From Actinomycetota bacterium (GTDB lineage: Bacteria; Actinomycetota; Thermoleophilia; RBG-16-64-13), in contig JAAYJE010000062.1 in NCBI GenBank assembly GCA_012523095.1, positions 1 through 64,000 on the forward strand: 64,000 nucleotides of DNA, written 5' to 3'. Every line of letters begins with the position of its first letter. The first letter of the stretch is position 1. The notes under the pieces are model-generated. The model ran no database searches and was not told the origin of the DNA. It saw nothing but the letters and a program-made list of their open reading frames with translations. Below are positions 17,921-28,266 of this stretch, piece after piece. The position numbers and the translations under genes were made by a program.

Positions 17921-19932
17921 ATCGTTGGTTCGATCTTGAGTGACTCGGTGCTCTTGTGCGAGGGCGCCGAGGTTAGAAGGACCCGTCGGGCTTCTTTGGC
18001 GAGCCGGATCTTGAACGCCCGTTGCTGTGTCGAACCGCTCTCCGGCCCAGGTATGGGCAGCTTCGGAGTACGATCATCCGATTCGTGGAACCAGTGTCGC
18101 ACGGCCAGGAGCAGGTCAAGTTGGCTCTGCGGCACCGCTATCAGCGAAACGGCAGAGGCTTCCGGCGGCGAGGGGCCGGGTTCCCAAAGAGACTCCAGCA
18201 CCGCGGCCACCCCGGCGTCGATCGCCTCAGGATGGAGCGACACTGCGTGACGCAGTGTTCCGTCCCACACCAGATTCAGGCGGACTGAGGGTCCGCCCCC
18301 GTTTTCGTATTGGGGCCAGAGGCCGACAAAACGGAGTCGCTTCGCTTCGGCCAGGGATGCGTAGGAGCGCCGGACGCTCAACAGATGCTCGCCCGCCTTC
18401 TTCAGAGAGCGGGCTTCTTCGTGGCGTCGCTGTCGCGACAAAGACCGCACTACCTCATCAGCCCGCCTCAGTGGGTCCGGAAGGTCTGAATCGGCCTCTC
18501 CGGCGAGCCACCGGACGATCCCCATGACGAGGGCGTCGTGCTCCTTCCTCACCTGTGGGTCGCCCAGGCAGGGCGACAGGCATCTAGAGTGGTCGCCGCG
18601 CACACACGGGCGGCCGTCGGGACGGCGAAGGCATCGTCGGATGGGGTAACAGTGGGTCAGGAGGTCAAGAGCCGCATCGAGTCGCGCCCGTCCGCGAAAG
18701 GGACCCAGCACCAACGGCTGTCGCCCCGATCGTCCCTCGTGCCTTGGGTCGTCAAGCCACTTGGGCGGACGTCTCGTGGTTGAGAGAGCGAGCCCCGAGC
18801 CTCCGCCGACGACTTTGAGGTAGGAGTACGTCTCCGGATGGGCGCCGTGCAGGTTGCACGGAGGGCGATGCTCCAGGATGAGTCGGTGTTCGTGAACCAC
18901 TGCCTCGAGAGGCGTGATGGTCTCCTCCCAGTCGATCAGCTCGACGAGCTGCACGGCCCGGCGCATCTTGCGGGCGTGGTTTGCGGTGGCCACGAAGTGC
19001 GACCTCACTCGATCGTCCAGGCGGTCGGCCTTGCCGATGTAGACGGTGCATCCGTTCTTGTCAAGGAAACGGTAGGTGCCCGGACTTCTGGGTAGATCGC
19101 GGGTAAGGCCCAGCTTCTCGAGCGTCGTGCGCGACGAAGGGTTCAGGTATGCGCGCAGTTCGCCGAGACGGGCGATGCCTTGGTCCTGAAGGCGGCCCAC
19201 CAGGGTCACAAACACATGGCCCGCGGCTCGGGCATCGGCCAGCGCGCGGTGGCAGGCCTCCACCGGCGAACCCAGGGCCTTCGCCACCGTGTGAAGGCGG
19301 TAGTTGGGCAGACCAGGCGCCAGCGCCCGCGCCAGGGGCAGGGTGTCGATAGCGCCTTCTCCAAGACGGCGCCCTTTCAGACGTTGGAGCTCGTAGTTCA
19401 AGAACCCTACATCGAAAGATGCGTTATGGGCGACCACCACCGCTCCTTCAAGGAATCCCATGAGTCTGGGCATGACTTCCTCTATGCGAGGAGCATCGGC
19501 GACCATGTCTTGAGTTATCCCGGTGATGCGAGAGATCATGGGTGGGATAGGTCGCATGGGATTCACCAAAGTCCCGAAATATCTCACTTCTCGGAGGCCT
19601 TCTATACGCACCGCTCCGATCTCGGTGATCTTCTCGCTTCCGGCTCGAGCCCCGGTGGTCTCAAGGTCGAGCGCCACGAAAGGTACCTCCGCCAGATCGG
19701 GATCCGCCACCTCCCAGTGCCGCAGTGAGATCAGGTCGGCGGCGTCCGAGTCCCAGCAGAACCGGCGGTCTTGGTGCACCAGGGTAGATAGGATCTCGCG
19801 GCATATCTCGGATGGAGCGTCGGGGGACGCGATCAGTGACCTAGCCGCCTCCATGACGTCCATAGGTCGTCCACGCACGAGCAAGGTCTCGTGCAGTTGA
19901 TCGGCTACTCTTAGGGAGAGTTGCAACTGCAT
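17917..19932 (-). CDS. DEDDh exonuclease (DnaQ-like) fused to GIY-YIG UvrC-like nuclease domain
   Basis: FVALDLETTGARAGSEKITEIGAVRI (exo I), HNASFDVGFLNYEL, CHRALADARA; then SPGTYRFLDKNGCTVYIGKADRLDDRVRSHF. Confidence 0.92.
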   Translation of the reverse strand: MQLQLSLRVADQLHETLLVRGRPMDVMEAARSLIASPDAPSEICREILSTLVHQDRRFCWDSDAADLISLRHWEVADPDLAEVPFVALDLETTGARAGSEKITEIGAVRIEGLREVRYFGTLVNPMRPIPPMISRITGITQDMVADAPRIEEVMPRLMGFLEGAVVVAHNASFDVGFLNYELQRLKGRRLGEGAIDTLPLARALAPGLPNYRLHTVAKALGSPVEACHRALADARAAGHVFVTLVGRLQDQGIARLGELRAYLNPSSRTTLEKLGLTRDLPRSPGTYRFLDKNGCTVYIGKADRLDDRVRSHFVATANHARKMRRAVQLVELIDWEETITPLEAVVHEHRLILEHRPPCNLHGAHPETYSYLKVVGGGSGLALSTTRRPPKWLDDPRHEGRSGRQPLVLGPFRGRARLDAALDLLTHCYPIRRCLRRPDGRPCVRGDHSRCLSPCLGDPQVRKEHDALVMGIVRWLAGEADSDLPDPLRRADEVVRSLSRQRRHEEARSLKKAGEHLLSVRRSYASLAEAKRLRFVGLWPQYENGGGPSVRLNLVWDGTLRHAVSLHPEAIDAGVAAVLESLWEPGPSPPEASAVSLIAVPQSQLDLLLAVRHWFHESDDRTPKLPIPGPESGSTQQRAFKIRLAKEARRVLLTSAPSHKSTESLKIEPTI

Positions 19933-20048
19933 ACGCGGCCGACTAAGTCCTGGAGGAGGTGGGTTTCCTTGAAAAGGGTAGACTCATCCTGGACAATACT
20001 AGCACCCTGAAGCCGGCCGGATGGTCCGGCTGCCGAGCGGGGGGAGAG

Positions 20049-20477
20049 ATGCTTGACAGAACCGACATCGAAGCGATCTTGCCGCACAGAGACCCGTTCT
20101 TGTTGCTCGACCGAGTGACCGAGTTGGCACCGGGTGAGTACGCGGTCGCCGAGAAGGACCTTAAGCCTGAAGAAGACGTGTTTCGCGGGCATTTCCCCGG
20201 GCATCCGGTGTTTCCCGGCGTGCTGCAACTTGAGGCCCTGGCGCAAACGGGTGCGGTCGCGCTTCTGTCCGAACCGGAGTTCCAGGGGAAGATCGTCCTC
20301 TTCGCTAAGGCGGACAACGTGCGCTTTCGCCGGCCGGTGGTCCCGGGGGACGTCCTACGGCTGGAAACGCGCCTGACGGAGCGCCGTGGGAGGATAGGCA
20401 AGGGACAGGGGCAGGCCTTTGTCGGTTCCGATCTCGTCTGCAGCGGTACCTTGACCTTCGCGATCGCCGAGCCCTAG
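20049..20477 (+). CDS. fabZ: 3-hydroxyacyl-ACP dehydratase
   Basis: ILPHRDPFLLLDRV; GHFPGHPVFPGVLQLEALAQTGAV. Confidence 0.95.
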   Translation: MLDRTDIEAILPHRDPFLLLDRVTELAPGEYAVAEKDLKPEEDVFRGHFPGHPVFPGVLQLEALAQTGAVALLSEPEFQGKIVLFAKADNVRFRRPVVPGDVLRLETRLTERRGRIGKGQGQAFVGSDLVCSGTLTFAIAEP

Positions 20478-20480
20478 TCC

Positions 20481-21527
20481 ATGCCTTCGAGCGGCTCCGC
20501 CCCCCTGATGGGGCGACCTGTCAGCATAAGCGGCCTAGGCGCCTACGTGCCTGAGAAGGTGGTCACCAACGATGACCTGGCCGCGGTGTTGGACACGTCC
20601 GACCAGTGGATCAAAGAGCGCACCGGCATCGCTGAGCGGCGGATGGTCGACCAGGGCGAGTGCTCTTCCGACCTGGGCATCGTCGCGGGACGAGAGGCCT
20701 TGGTCGACGCCCGGATCGATCCACAGTGCATCGAGTTGGTGATCACGGCGACTATATCACCCGACCGGATAATGCCTGCAACGGCTTCGCGTGTCGCCCT
20801 GGAGTGTGGGTGTAGGAACGCGGGCGCCTACGATCTGTCGGCAGGATGCAGCGGTTTCATCTATGCGCTGGCCATGGCCGCCGGGGCGGTGGCCGGCGGC
20901 CTTCACGAGCATGTCCTAGTGGTGGGGGCTGAGGCTCTTTCTCGTATCACCGACCAGCAAGACCGCGCCACCGCGGTCCTGTTCGGCGATGGCGCGGGGG
21001 CTGTCGTCGTCTCCCCGAGCGACGGTGTCGGCGGTAGGATCCTGGGTTTCGACCTCGGCAACGACGGGTCTGGAGAGGAGCTTCTCACGGTGCCCGCAGG
21101 GGGCTCTCGTCTACCCGCATCGTGCTCCACCGTGGAGAAGCGCCAGCATTTCATCAAGATGAATGGAAAAGGGGTGTTCAAGTTCGCCACACGGGTAGTG
21201 GCCGAATCGGCGGGTCGGGTGCTCGAACGCTGTGGCTTCGACGTCGATGACGTGGATCTCTTCGTGCTTCATCAGGCGAACCTGCGTATCATCGACTCAG
21301 CGGCGGTGAAACTGGGTATACCCGGGCGCAAGGTCTACACGAACGTACAGAGATACGGGAACACGTCGTGCGCCTCCATCCCGCTCTGCCTGCGCGACGC
21401 GCGTGCGGAGGGCCGACTGAAGCCCGGCGATCGGGTGCTCTTGGTCGGCTTCGGCGCAGGACTCACTTGGGGCGCGTGCTTGATGGAGTGGGGCGGCCCA
21501 AGGGCCGTGAGCAACGGGAGGGAGTGA
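20481..21527 (+). CDS. fabH: Beta-ketoacyl-ACP synthase III
   Basis: ISGLGAYVPEKVVTNDDLA; AYDLSAGCSGFIYAL; HQANLRIID; YGNTSCASIPL. Confidence 0.96.
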   Translation: MPSSGSAPLMGRPVSISGLGAYVPEKVVTNDDLAAVLDTSDQWIKERTGIAERRMVDQGECSSDLGIVAGREALVDARIDPQCIELVITATISPDRIMPATASRVALECGCRNAGAYDLSAGCSGFIYALAMAAGAVAGGLHEHVLVVGAEALSRITDQQDRATAVLFGDGAGAVVVSPSDGVGGRILGFDLGNDGSGEELLTVPAGGSRLPASCSTVEKRQHFIKMNGKGVFKFATRVVAESAGRVLERCGFDVDDVDLFVLHQANLRIIDSAAVKLGIPGRKVYTNVQRYGNTSCASIPLCLRDARAEGRLKPGDRVLLVGFGAGLTWGACLMEWGGPRAVSNGRE

Positions 21528-21528
21528 G

Positions 21529-22455
21529 ATGGGCGGACTACTCGTGTTGTGCCCCGGCCAGGGGAGCCAGGCGCCCGGTATGGCGCAGCATCTGTGGGAC
21601 TTCACCGTCGCCCGCGAGGTCTTCAGAGAGGCGGGCGAGGTTCTGGGCTGGGACGTAGGCGAGTTGTGCCGACGCGGAACGATGGAGGAGCTGACCCGCA
21701 CAGACCGCACTCAGCTCAGTATCCTCACCTGTAGTGTCGCCGTATGGAGGGTTTTGGAGTCGGCAGGCGCCACGTTCGTGGTCGCCGCCGGGCACTCTCT
21801 TGGTGAATACTCCGCCTTGGTGGTCGGCGGCCATATGAGTTTTGCCGACGCACTTCGGGTGGTGGACGTAAGAGGCCGGGGCATGCAGGCCTGCGCCGAG
21901 GAACGTGGAGGTATGATGGCGGCCGTCATCGGGCTGGAAGGCGAAGCCATCGAGGAGATCTGTTCGGGGATCGAGGATGTATGGGTGGCCAACTACAACT
22001 CTCCGGGGCAGGTGGTCATCTCGGGCACGGTGGATGCGGTGCGCGCGGCCGGCGAGGACGCTCAGCAGAAGGGCGCGAAACGGGTGGTGCCTCTACCCGT
22101 GTCCGGCGCCTTCCACACTCCTCTGATGGCCGGCGCGGCGGAGGCGTTGGCACAGGCGCTTGGTGACGTGCGGTTCACCCGGGGTCCACGCCGGTTCTTC
22201 TCCACGACCGAGTTGTGCTACCCGGAGCCGGATGAACTGGCGGCGGTGCTCGCTCGGCAGCTCATGTCGCCGGTCCGGTTCACACAGAGCATGGAAGCCC
22301 TTCTGAGGGGCGCGGAGGCGCCGGACGAAGGACTCGAGATCGGTCCCGGCAACGTGCTCACAGGTCTCACCAAACGGATCGCCCGCGACTTCCCGGTGGC
22401 CTCCACCGGCGATGGTGAAGCAATGGAAAACGCGCTTGAGAAGGCTGGGGGTTAG
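21529..22455 (+). CDS. fabD: Malonyl-CoA:ACP acyltransferase
   Basis: LCPGQGSQAPGM; AAGHSLGEYSALV; PVSGAFHTPLM. Confidence 0.96.
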   Translation: MGGLLVLCPGQGSQAPGMAQHLWDFTVAREVFREAGEVLGWDVGELCRRGTMEELTRTDRTQLSILTCSVAVWRVLESAGATFVVAAGHSLGEYSALVVGGHMSFADALRVVDVRGRGMQACAEERGGMMAAVIGLEGEAIEEICSGIEDVWVANYNSPGQVVISGTVDAVRAAGEDAQQKGAKRVVPLPVSGAFHTPLMAGAAEALAQALGDVRFTRGPRRFFSTTELCYPEPDELAAVLARQLMSPVRFTQSMEALLRGAEAPDEGLEIGPGNVLTGLTKRIARDFPVASTGDGEAMENALEKAGG

Positions 22456-22458
22456 GGT

Positions 22459-23214
22459 ATGAGTAACGTCAGCACTCCCTTGGAAGACCAGGTGGCACTT
22501 GTCACAGGCGGAGCTCGAGGGATCGGGCGGGCGATAGCCCTGCGGCTGGCCCGGGATGGAGCGAAAGTAGCGATTGTCGATCTTACCGACCACGGTGCAG
22601 ATGCGGCGCAGGACATCGAACGGGCTACAGGTCGGGCCACTACCTTCGTCAAGGCCGACATCTCCAAAGAAGTCGAGGCCCGGACGGCCGTCGCAGCGAC
22701 GGAGGCGGCGTTAGGCCCGGTGGACATCCTCGTGAACAACGCGGGGATCACGCGGGACAATCTGCTCGTGGTGATGAACGAGGCCGATTGGGACGCCGTG
22801 CTTGCGGTGAATCTGAAAGGTGCGTTTTTGATGAGCAAGGCGGTGATGCGCGGTATGATCAAGCGCCGTCGCGGATCCATCGTGAACATCTCCAGCGTGG
22901 TCGGCCGCCGCGGTAATGCGGCGCAGACGAACTACTCGGCCGCCAAAGCCGGTTTGATCGGCCTGACGAAATCGCTGGCCAGGGAAGTAGCCTCGCGCAA
23001 CATCCGGGTGAACGCGGTCGCACCCGGTTACATCGAGACGGAGATGACCGCCGCGCTGCCTGAGGCGGCGCGCAACGTCATCATCGAGCAAATCCCGTTC
23101 GGCTGCATCGGCAACCCAGAGGCCGTGGCGGATGCCGTAGCCTTTCTAGCCGGTGACTCAGCTTCGTACATCACCGGCGCCGTGTTGCCCGTAGACGGCG
23201 GGCTGGGCATCTAG
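22459..23214 (+). CDS. fabG: 3-oxoacyl-ACP reductase
   Basis: VTGGARGIGRAIALRLA; NNAGITRDNLL; NYSAAKAGLIGLTKSLA. Confidence 0.95.
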   Translation: MSNVSTPLEDQVALVTGGARGIGRAIALRLARDGAKVAIVDLTDHGADAAQDIERATGRATTFVKADISKEVEARTAVAATEAALGPVDILVNNAGITRDNLLVVMNEADWDAVLAVNLKGAFLMSKAVMRGMIKRRRGSIVNISSVVGRRGNAAQTNYSAAKAGLIGLTKSLAREVASRNIRVNAVAPGYIETEMTAALPEAARNVIIEQIPFGCIGNPEAVADAVAFLAGDSASYITGAVLPVDGGLGI

Positions 23215-23235
23215 AGCAAGGGGGTGCTGTCAGAC

Positions 23236-24498
23236 ATGAGCACTGCTTCGAAAACCATCGAACTCAAACGGGTCGTTGTCACCGGAGTAGGTATCGTGTC
23301 GCCCATCGGCATCGGGACGGAGCCGTTTTTGGATTCACTTCTGGAGGGGCGCTCCGCCGTGAAGCTGATCGAGCGTTTCGACACCACGGACTTCCCGGTC
23401 AAGATAGCCGCCGAGATCTGTGGCTTCGACCCATCGTCTTTCATGGACAGGAAATGGGCTAGACGCATGGATCTATATGCCCAATACGGGGTATCGGCGG
23501 CCACTATGGCTCTGGAAGACTCTGCGTACCCAGTGGATGAGGATCCTTACGCCGTAGGTGCATTGGTCGGGTCTGGGGTAGGTGGTCTATACACTTTCTA
23601 CGACCAGATCGGTGTCCTTCTGGAGAAGGGGCCGGCTCGAGTGAGCCCCTTTTTCATCCCCATGATGATCCCTAACATGGCGTCGGCCTGCAGCTCTATC
23701 CTTCTGGGACTCAAGGGCCCGGTCAACGCTACTTGCACGGCCTGTGCGGCCGGGACTATGGCTCTCGGTGACGCTTTCTCGCTCATCCGGCGGGGAGATG
23801 CGACGGCCATGTTCGCCGGCGGCGCCGAGGCGGCCGTGAACCAAGTGGGCATGGCGGCGTTCGCGGCCTGCCGGGCCATCTCCGCGCGAAACGACGAGCC
23901 CACTAAGGCCAGTCGTCCGTTCGCCATGGGTCGCGACGGGTTCGTGATGGGCGAAGGCGCCGGCGTGCTGGTGCTCGAAGAGATGGAGCATGCCCTCAGG
24001 CGCGGAGCTCATATCTATGCTGAGATGGTGGGCTACGGTATGACGGCGGACGCCTTCCACCTCACCGAGCCCGACGAGACCGGCGAACCGGCCGGTCTGG
24101 CCATGACCAGGGCCCTGCATGACGCCGACGTCGACCCTTCCGAGGTCGACTATGTGAACGCGCACGGCACGTCTACCCCGTTGGGTGACGTCATGGAGAC
24201 CAAAGCCATCAAGCTGTCTCTCGGCGACCATGCGTACAAGGTCATGGTGAGCTCCAACAAGAGCATGTTCGGGCACTGCCTGGGAGCAGCAGGCGGTCTG
24301 GAGGCTGCGGCTACCATCCTCTGTATGGAGGCGGGCAAAGTACCGCCGACCATCAACCTGGAAGAACCGGATCCGGACTGCGACCTCGACTACGTTCCCA
24401 ACGTCGCCCGGGTGGCGACGATCGAGGTGGCGATGTCCAACAGCTTCGGCTTCGGCGGACACAACGTCGCCATCGTATTCCGCAGGTGGGATGGCTAA
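23236..24498 (+). CDS. fabF: Beta-ketoacyl-ACP synthase II
   Basis: VVVTGVGIVSPIGIGTEPF; NATCTACAAGTMALGDA; VNAHGTSTPLGD; NSFGFGGHN. Confidence 0.95.
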   Translation: MSTASKTIELKRVVVTGVGIVSPIGIGTEPFLDSLLEGRSAVKLIERFDTTDFPVKIAAEICGFDPSSFMDRKWARRMDLYAQYGVSAATMALEDSAYPVDEDPYAVGALVGSGVGGLYTFYDQIGVLLEKGPARVSPFFIPMMIPNMASACSSILLGLKGPVNATCTACAAGTMALGDAFSLIRRGDATAMFAGGAEAAVNQVGMAAFAACRAISARNDEPTKASRPFAMGRDGFVMGEGAGVLVLEEMEHALRRGAHIYAEMVGYGMTADAFHLTEPDETGEPAGLAMTRALHDADVDPSEVDYVNAHGTSTPLGDVMETKAIKLSLGDHAYKVMVSSNKSMFGHCLGAAGGLEAAATILCMEAGKVPPTINLEEPDPDCDLDYVPNVARVATIEVAMSNSFGFGGHNVAIVFRRWDG

Positions 24499-25339
24499 GT
24501 ACGTCACCATACAGGTACCCCGTAGAGAACCGCCGCCTGCGCCGGAGGCCGCGGGCGAACAGTGCAAGAAGTGCGGCGCTTCCCTGGAGAAGGGTGAGCT
24601 GGAACGGAATCTGCGTGTTTGCCCTCATTGCCGTCATCACTACCCGCTGCCCTCGCACGAGCGGATCGCCCTGCTGGCCGACAAGAGCAGCGTGAGCTTT
24701 GTCGGCGAGGAGGTCCAGGCGGTCGATCCTCTCGAGTTCGTCGATCTGCAACCCTACCCGGAGCGTCTGTCGAAGGCGCAGATGCAGACGGGTCTGAGTG
24801 AAGCCCTCTTAGCTGCACGCTGCGATGTCGCGGGGCTGCCGACGGCGCTGGGTGTCCTCGATTTCCAATTCTTGGGCGGCTCGATGGGGTCGGTGGTCGG
24901 CGAACGCTTCCACAGACTTGCTCAGATCGCCGTGGACGAACGCAGATCTATGGTGATCGTCGCAGCCTCAGGTGGTGCGCGGATGCAGGAAGCGTTGTTC
25001 TCCCTCATGCAGATGGCTAAGACGGTGGTCGCAGCGCAACTCGTGGGCAGAGCCCGGCTCCCCTACGTCACTATCCTGACGCATCCCACCACCGGCGGTG
25101 TGTTCGCCAGCTTCGCGACCGTGGCCGACATCATCCTCGCCGAGCCGGGCGCGCTGATGAGTTTCTCCGGTCCCCGCATCATCGAGCAGACCACCCGGGA
25201 GAAGCTGCCCCCCGGCTTCGGGTCGTCGGAGTCGCAACTCACCCATGGTCAGGTAGACATGGTCGTCGACCGGCGGGAGATGAAGGACAGACTGGCGCAG
25301 ATCATCCGGTTCTTGATGGGAGGCGGCACCCGTGGCTGA
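24491..25339 (+). CDS. accD: Acetyl-CoA carboxylase carboxyltransferase beta subunit
   Basis: N-terminal zinc ribbon CKKCGASLEKGELERNLRVCPHCRHHYPL; SGGARMQEALFSLMQMAKT; THPTTGGVFASFA. Confidence 0.95.
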   Translation: MAKYVTIQVPRREPPPAPEAAGEQCKKCGASLEKGELERNLRVCPHCRHHYPLPSHERIALLADKSSVSFVGEEVQAVDPLEFVDLQPYPERLSKAQMQTGLSEALLAARCDVAGLPTALGVLDFQFLGGSMGSVVGERFHRLAQIAVDERRSMVIVAASGGARMQEALFSLMQMAKTVVAAQLVGRARLPYVTILTHPTTGGVFASFATVADIILAEPGALMSFSGPRIIEQTTREKLPPGFGSSESQLTHGQVDMVVDRREMKDRLAQIIRFLMGGGTRG

Positions 25340-26159
25340 ACGCCGCAGTCCCGAAGGCGCGTGGCAGGCCGTCCAGCTGGCGCGACACCAGGACCGCCCG
25401 CAGACGCTCGACTACATCACGCAGACGCTGCCGGACTTCCTTGAGTTGAGAGGCGATCGCCTGCACGGTGACGATAGAGCCGTCATCGGCGGCCTGGCCG
25501 GTCTGGGGAAGCGCCGCATCGTCCTCATCGGACACCAGAAGGGGCATACGCTGGCGGAACGGCAGGAGCACAGTTTCGGCATGGCCAGGCCCGAGGGATA
25601 CCGCAAGGCGATGAGGTTGGCCAAGCTGGGCGAGAAGTTCGGCCTCCCGGTAGTCACCTTGGTCGATACCTCAGGAGCCTATCCTGGTAAGGACGCCGAG
25701 GAAGGTGGCCAGGCGGGGGCCATCGCGCGCAGCATCGAACTCTTCGCCAACCTGGAAGTCCCCACCGTGACCGTCATCATCGGCGAAGGCGGGTCGGGTG
25801 GCGCCCTGGCCATGGCCGTCGCCGACAGGGTCCTGATGCTGGAGAACTCCATCTTCTCAGTCATCTCGCCCGAGGGTTGCGCCGCTCTGGTGTGGCGCGA
25901 TGCGGCGGAGGCCCCTCGAGCCGCGGCCGCGCTGCGTCTCGTGGCGGCCGACCTACTCGAGATCGGCCTGATTGACGCGGTGATCCCCGAACCTCCGGGC
26001 GGCGCCCATACCGATCACTTGGCGACGACGAGAAGAGTCATGCACGAAGTGCAGTTGACTCTGGGCGAATTGGAGCGGATCGAGCCTGCCGAGAGGCTCC
26101 GTCTGCGATACGAGAAGTACCTAAGAATGGGACGCTACGCGGTAACGAACTCAAAGTAG
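25332..26159 (+). CDS. accA: Acetyl-CoA carboxylase carboxyltransferase alpha subunit
   Basis: FLELRGDRLHGDDRAVIGGLA; NFGMARPEGYRKAMRL-like motif; DTSGAYPGKDAEEGGQ; SVISPEGCAALVW. Confidence 0.95.
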   Translation: MAERRSPEGAWQAVQLARHQDRPQTLDYITQTLPDFLELRGDRLHGDDRAVIGGLAGLGKRRIVLIGHQKGHTLAERQEHSFGMARPEGYRKAMRLAKLGEKFGLPVVTLVDTSGAYPGKDAEEGGQAGAIARSIELFANLEVPTVTVIIGEGGSGGALAMAVADRVLMLENSIFSVISPEGCAALVWRDAAEAPRAAAALRLVAADLLEIGLIDAVIPEPPGGAHTDHLATTRRVMHEVQLTLGELERIEPAERLRLRYEKYLRMGRYAVTNSK

Positions 26160-26647
26160 GGACGCCAAGCGTCCGGTACGACGCGCTGCGAAGCAAGTAC
26201 GTAGTCACCGGGCGATGGAGGGCGAGGTCTCCGCGACATCGACATCCCCGCTTCCGCAGGCAGGCATGCTCCTTTGCGCACATTGCAGAGGGCGCATGAC
26301 GTGACCACGTTCTCCCAGCACGTCGTCCCCCCGCGGCTTCGAGGAACGATGTGGTCGACGGTGAGGTGTTGGGTGCTGCCACAGTACTGGCACCGATAAC
26401 CGTCCCTGGCGAGCACCGCCCGACGCGAAAGACGCCTGCTCTCAGCGCGTGGAAGCCTCACGTAGCTGTTCAGTCGGACGACCGAGGGTACAGGAATGCT
26501 GGTCCTCTCAGAGCGCAGTAGGCCTCCGTTGGTGTCCACCAACTCCGCCCTGCCCTTCAGCAGCAGCACGACGGCCCGACGTGTCGAGCAGATGTTCACC
26601 GGCTCGTAAGTAGAGTTCAGTACCAACACAGGACGCCGCACACGCAT
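26135..26647 (-). CDS. HNH endonuclease
   Basis: RDGYRCQYCGSTQHLTVDHIVPRSRGGTTCWENVVTSCALCNVRKGA. Confidence 0.93.
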   Translation of the reverse strand: MRVRRPVLVLNSTYEPVNICSTRRAVVLLLKGRAELVDTNGGLLRSERTSIPVPSVVRLNSYVRLPRAESRRLSRRAVLARDGYRCQYCGSTQHLTVDHIVPRSRGGTTCWENVVTSCALCNVRKGACLPAEAGMSMSRRPRPPSPGDYVLASQRVVPDAWRPYFEFVTA

Positions 26648-26737
26648 CCCCCACCGGAGCTTCTGGTGACATTCTAGCCAAATGGGCCGTCGTCCGTCGG
26701 GACCGTCGATATTCGGCCGTACTGCTAGAATCCGGTT

Positions 26738-28087
26738 ATGGCGAACGACGACCTCTTCAGTGATGGTCTGCGGGCGGATCTCTCCCAGAACGCCCCTCTC
26801 GCCGCGCGTATGCGCCCGAGACGTCTAGAGGATGTAGTGGGCCAGGAGCATCTGCTTGGTGAGAGGGCCGCGCTCCGAGTGGCCATCGAAACCGGGACGG
26901 TCGGCTCTATGATCTTCTTCGGCCCTCCAGGTACCGGCAAGACCACGGTGGCTCGCCTCGTGGCGTCCGAGACGGGCTCTGTATACGAGGAGCTCTCGGC
27001 CGTCAGCTCGGGAGTGGCCGAGGTGCGGAAGGTCATTGAGCTCGCGCGACATCGTCGCGCTGAAGCCGGCCGCCGCACGGTGCTCTTCATCGACGAGATA
27101 CACCGTTTCTCGAAGGCGCAGCAGGACGCCCTCCTGCATGCCGTGGAGGATGGGATAGTGACTCTAGTCGGCGCCTCCACCGAGAACCCGTACTTCGAGG
27201 TGATCCCGGCACTCATCTCCCGCTGCGAGCTGTACGAGTTCCGTCCTCTGTCGCGAGACGACATCCGTCGGCTTCTGGACCGCGCTCTGCTCGGCGCGGA
27301 GCAGCAGTCGGCGCCGAGTGGCGGCAAGGTGGATGTCGAGAAGGAGACACTCGATCTGATCGCCGACGCAGGTCTAGGAGACGCCCGACGTGCGTTCACG
27401 ATCCTGGAACGTTCTCTTGTTCTAGCCTGGGCGAGGGGTCTTGCGCGGCTGGACGAGGCCACGATCCAGGAAGCGGCCCAGCGTAAGCTGGTGCTGTACG
27501 ACAAGGGAGCCGATGCCCACTACGATGTCATCTCGGCCTTCATCAAGAGTCTTCGCGGTTCCGATCCGGACGCCGCCCTCTACTATCTGGCCGTGATGTT
27601 GACGGGCGGTGAAGATCCGAAGTTCATCGCCCGCCGCATGGTCATCTTCGCTTCCGAGGACATCGGCAACGCCGACCCACGGGCTCTGGAGGTGGCTGTG
27701 GCCGTGTTCCGCGCAGTGGAGCTTGTGGGCCTGCCCGAGTGTCGTCTCAATCTTGCCCAGGGGGTGACGTATCTGAGCTGCGCCCCTAAATCCAACGCCT
27801 CCTATCTCGGCCTGCAGGAGGCCCTCAGTGAGATTGAAGAGCACGGAGCTCTGGCGCCACCGGTCTTTCTCCGCAGCACGGGGTATTCCGGGGCGAAGGT
27901 GCTCGGGCACGGGGTCGGATACGAATACCCGCACGACAGTGGAGGCTACATATCCCAGCGCCACCTGCCCGAGAGTCTTTGGCGTCGTGAGTTCTACCGA
28001 CCGACTGGGGAAGGTGAGGAGGCACGGGCCCGCGAATTCCTTGAAGAGATGAGGAAGCTGCGTCGACAGGATCAGGATCCTCGGTAG
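26738..28087 (+). CDS. rarA: Replication-associated recombination protein A (AAA ATPase)
   Basis: MRPRRLEDVVGQEHLLG; FFGPPGTGKTTVARLVA; LFIDEIHRFSKAQQDALLHAVEDG. Confidence 0.95.
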   Translation: MANDDLFSDGLRADLSQNAPLAARMRPRRLEDVVGQEHLLGERAALRVAIETGTVGSMIFFGPPGTGKTTVARLVASETGSVYEELSAVSSGVAEVRKVIELARHRRAEAGRRTVLFIDEIHRFSKAQQDALLHAVEDGIVTLVGASTENPYFEVIPALISRCELYEFRPLSRDDIRRLLDRALLGAEQQSAPSGGKVDVEKETLDLIADAGLGDARRAFTILERSLVLAWARGLARLDEATIQEAAQRKLVLYDKGADAHYDVISAFIKSLRGSDPDAALYYLAVMLTGGEDPKFIARRMVIFASEDIGNADPRALEVAVAVFRAVELVGLPECRLNLAQGVTYLSCAPKSNASYLGLQEALSEIEEHGALAPPVFLRSTGYSGAKVLGHGVGYEYPHDSGGYISQRHLPESLWRREFYRPTGEGEEARAREFLEEMRKLRRQDQDPR

Positions 28088-28266
28088 GCTGGGGGTGCGT
28101 CAAGGTTACACGCTGGGAGCCGATATAAGAGAGGTATGGGGCTACCCCCGGGGCCTTTGAGCGCGTCCGGAGGTCTCACGAACGGCGATAAGGGTAGAAT
28201 GGGTTTGTTCAACTCTGTTCAACCCAGATCAGCCCAGACAGAAAGGTTCCACGGAGGGGGATCACG

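Noticed and set aside
23587-24567. 326-aa minus-strand ORF
   Set aside because: Antisense to fabF
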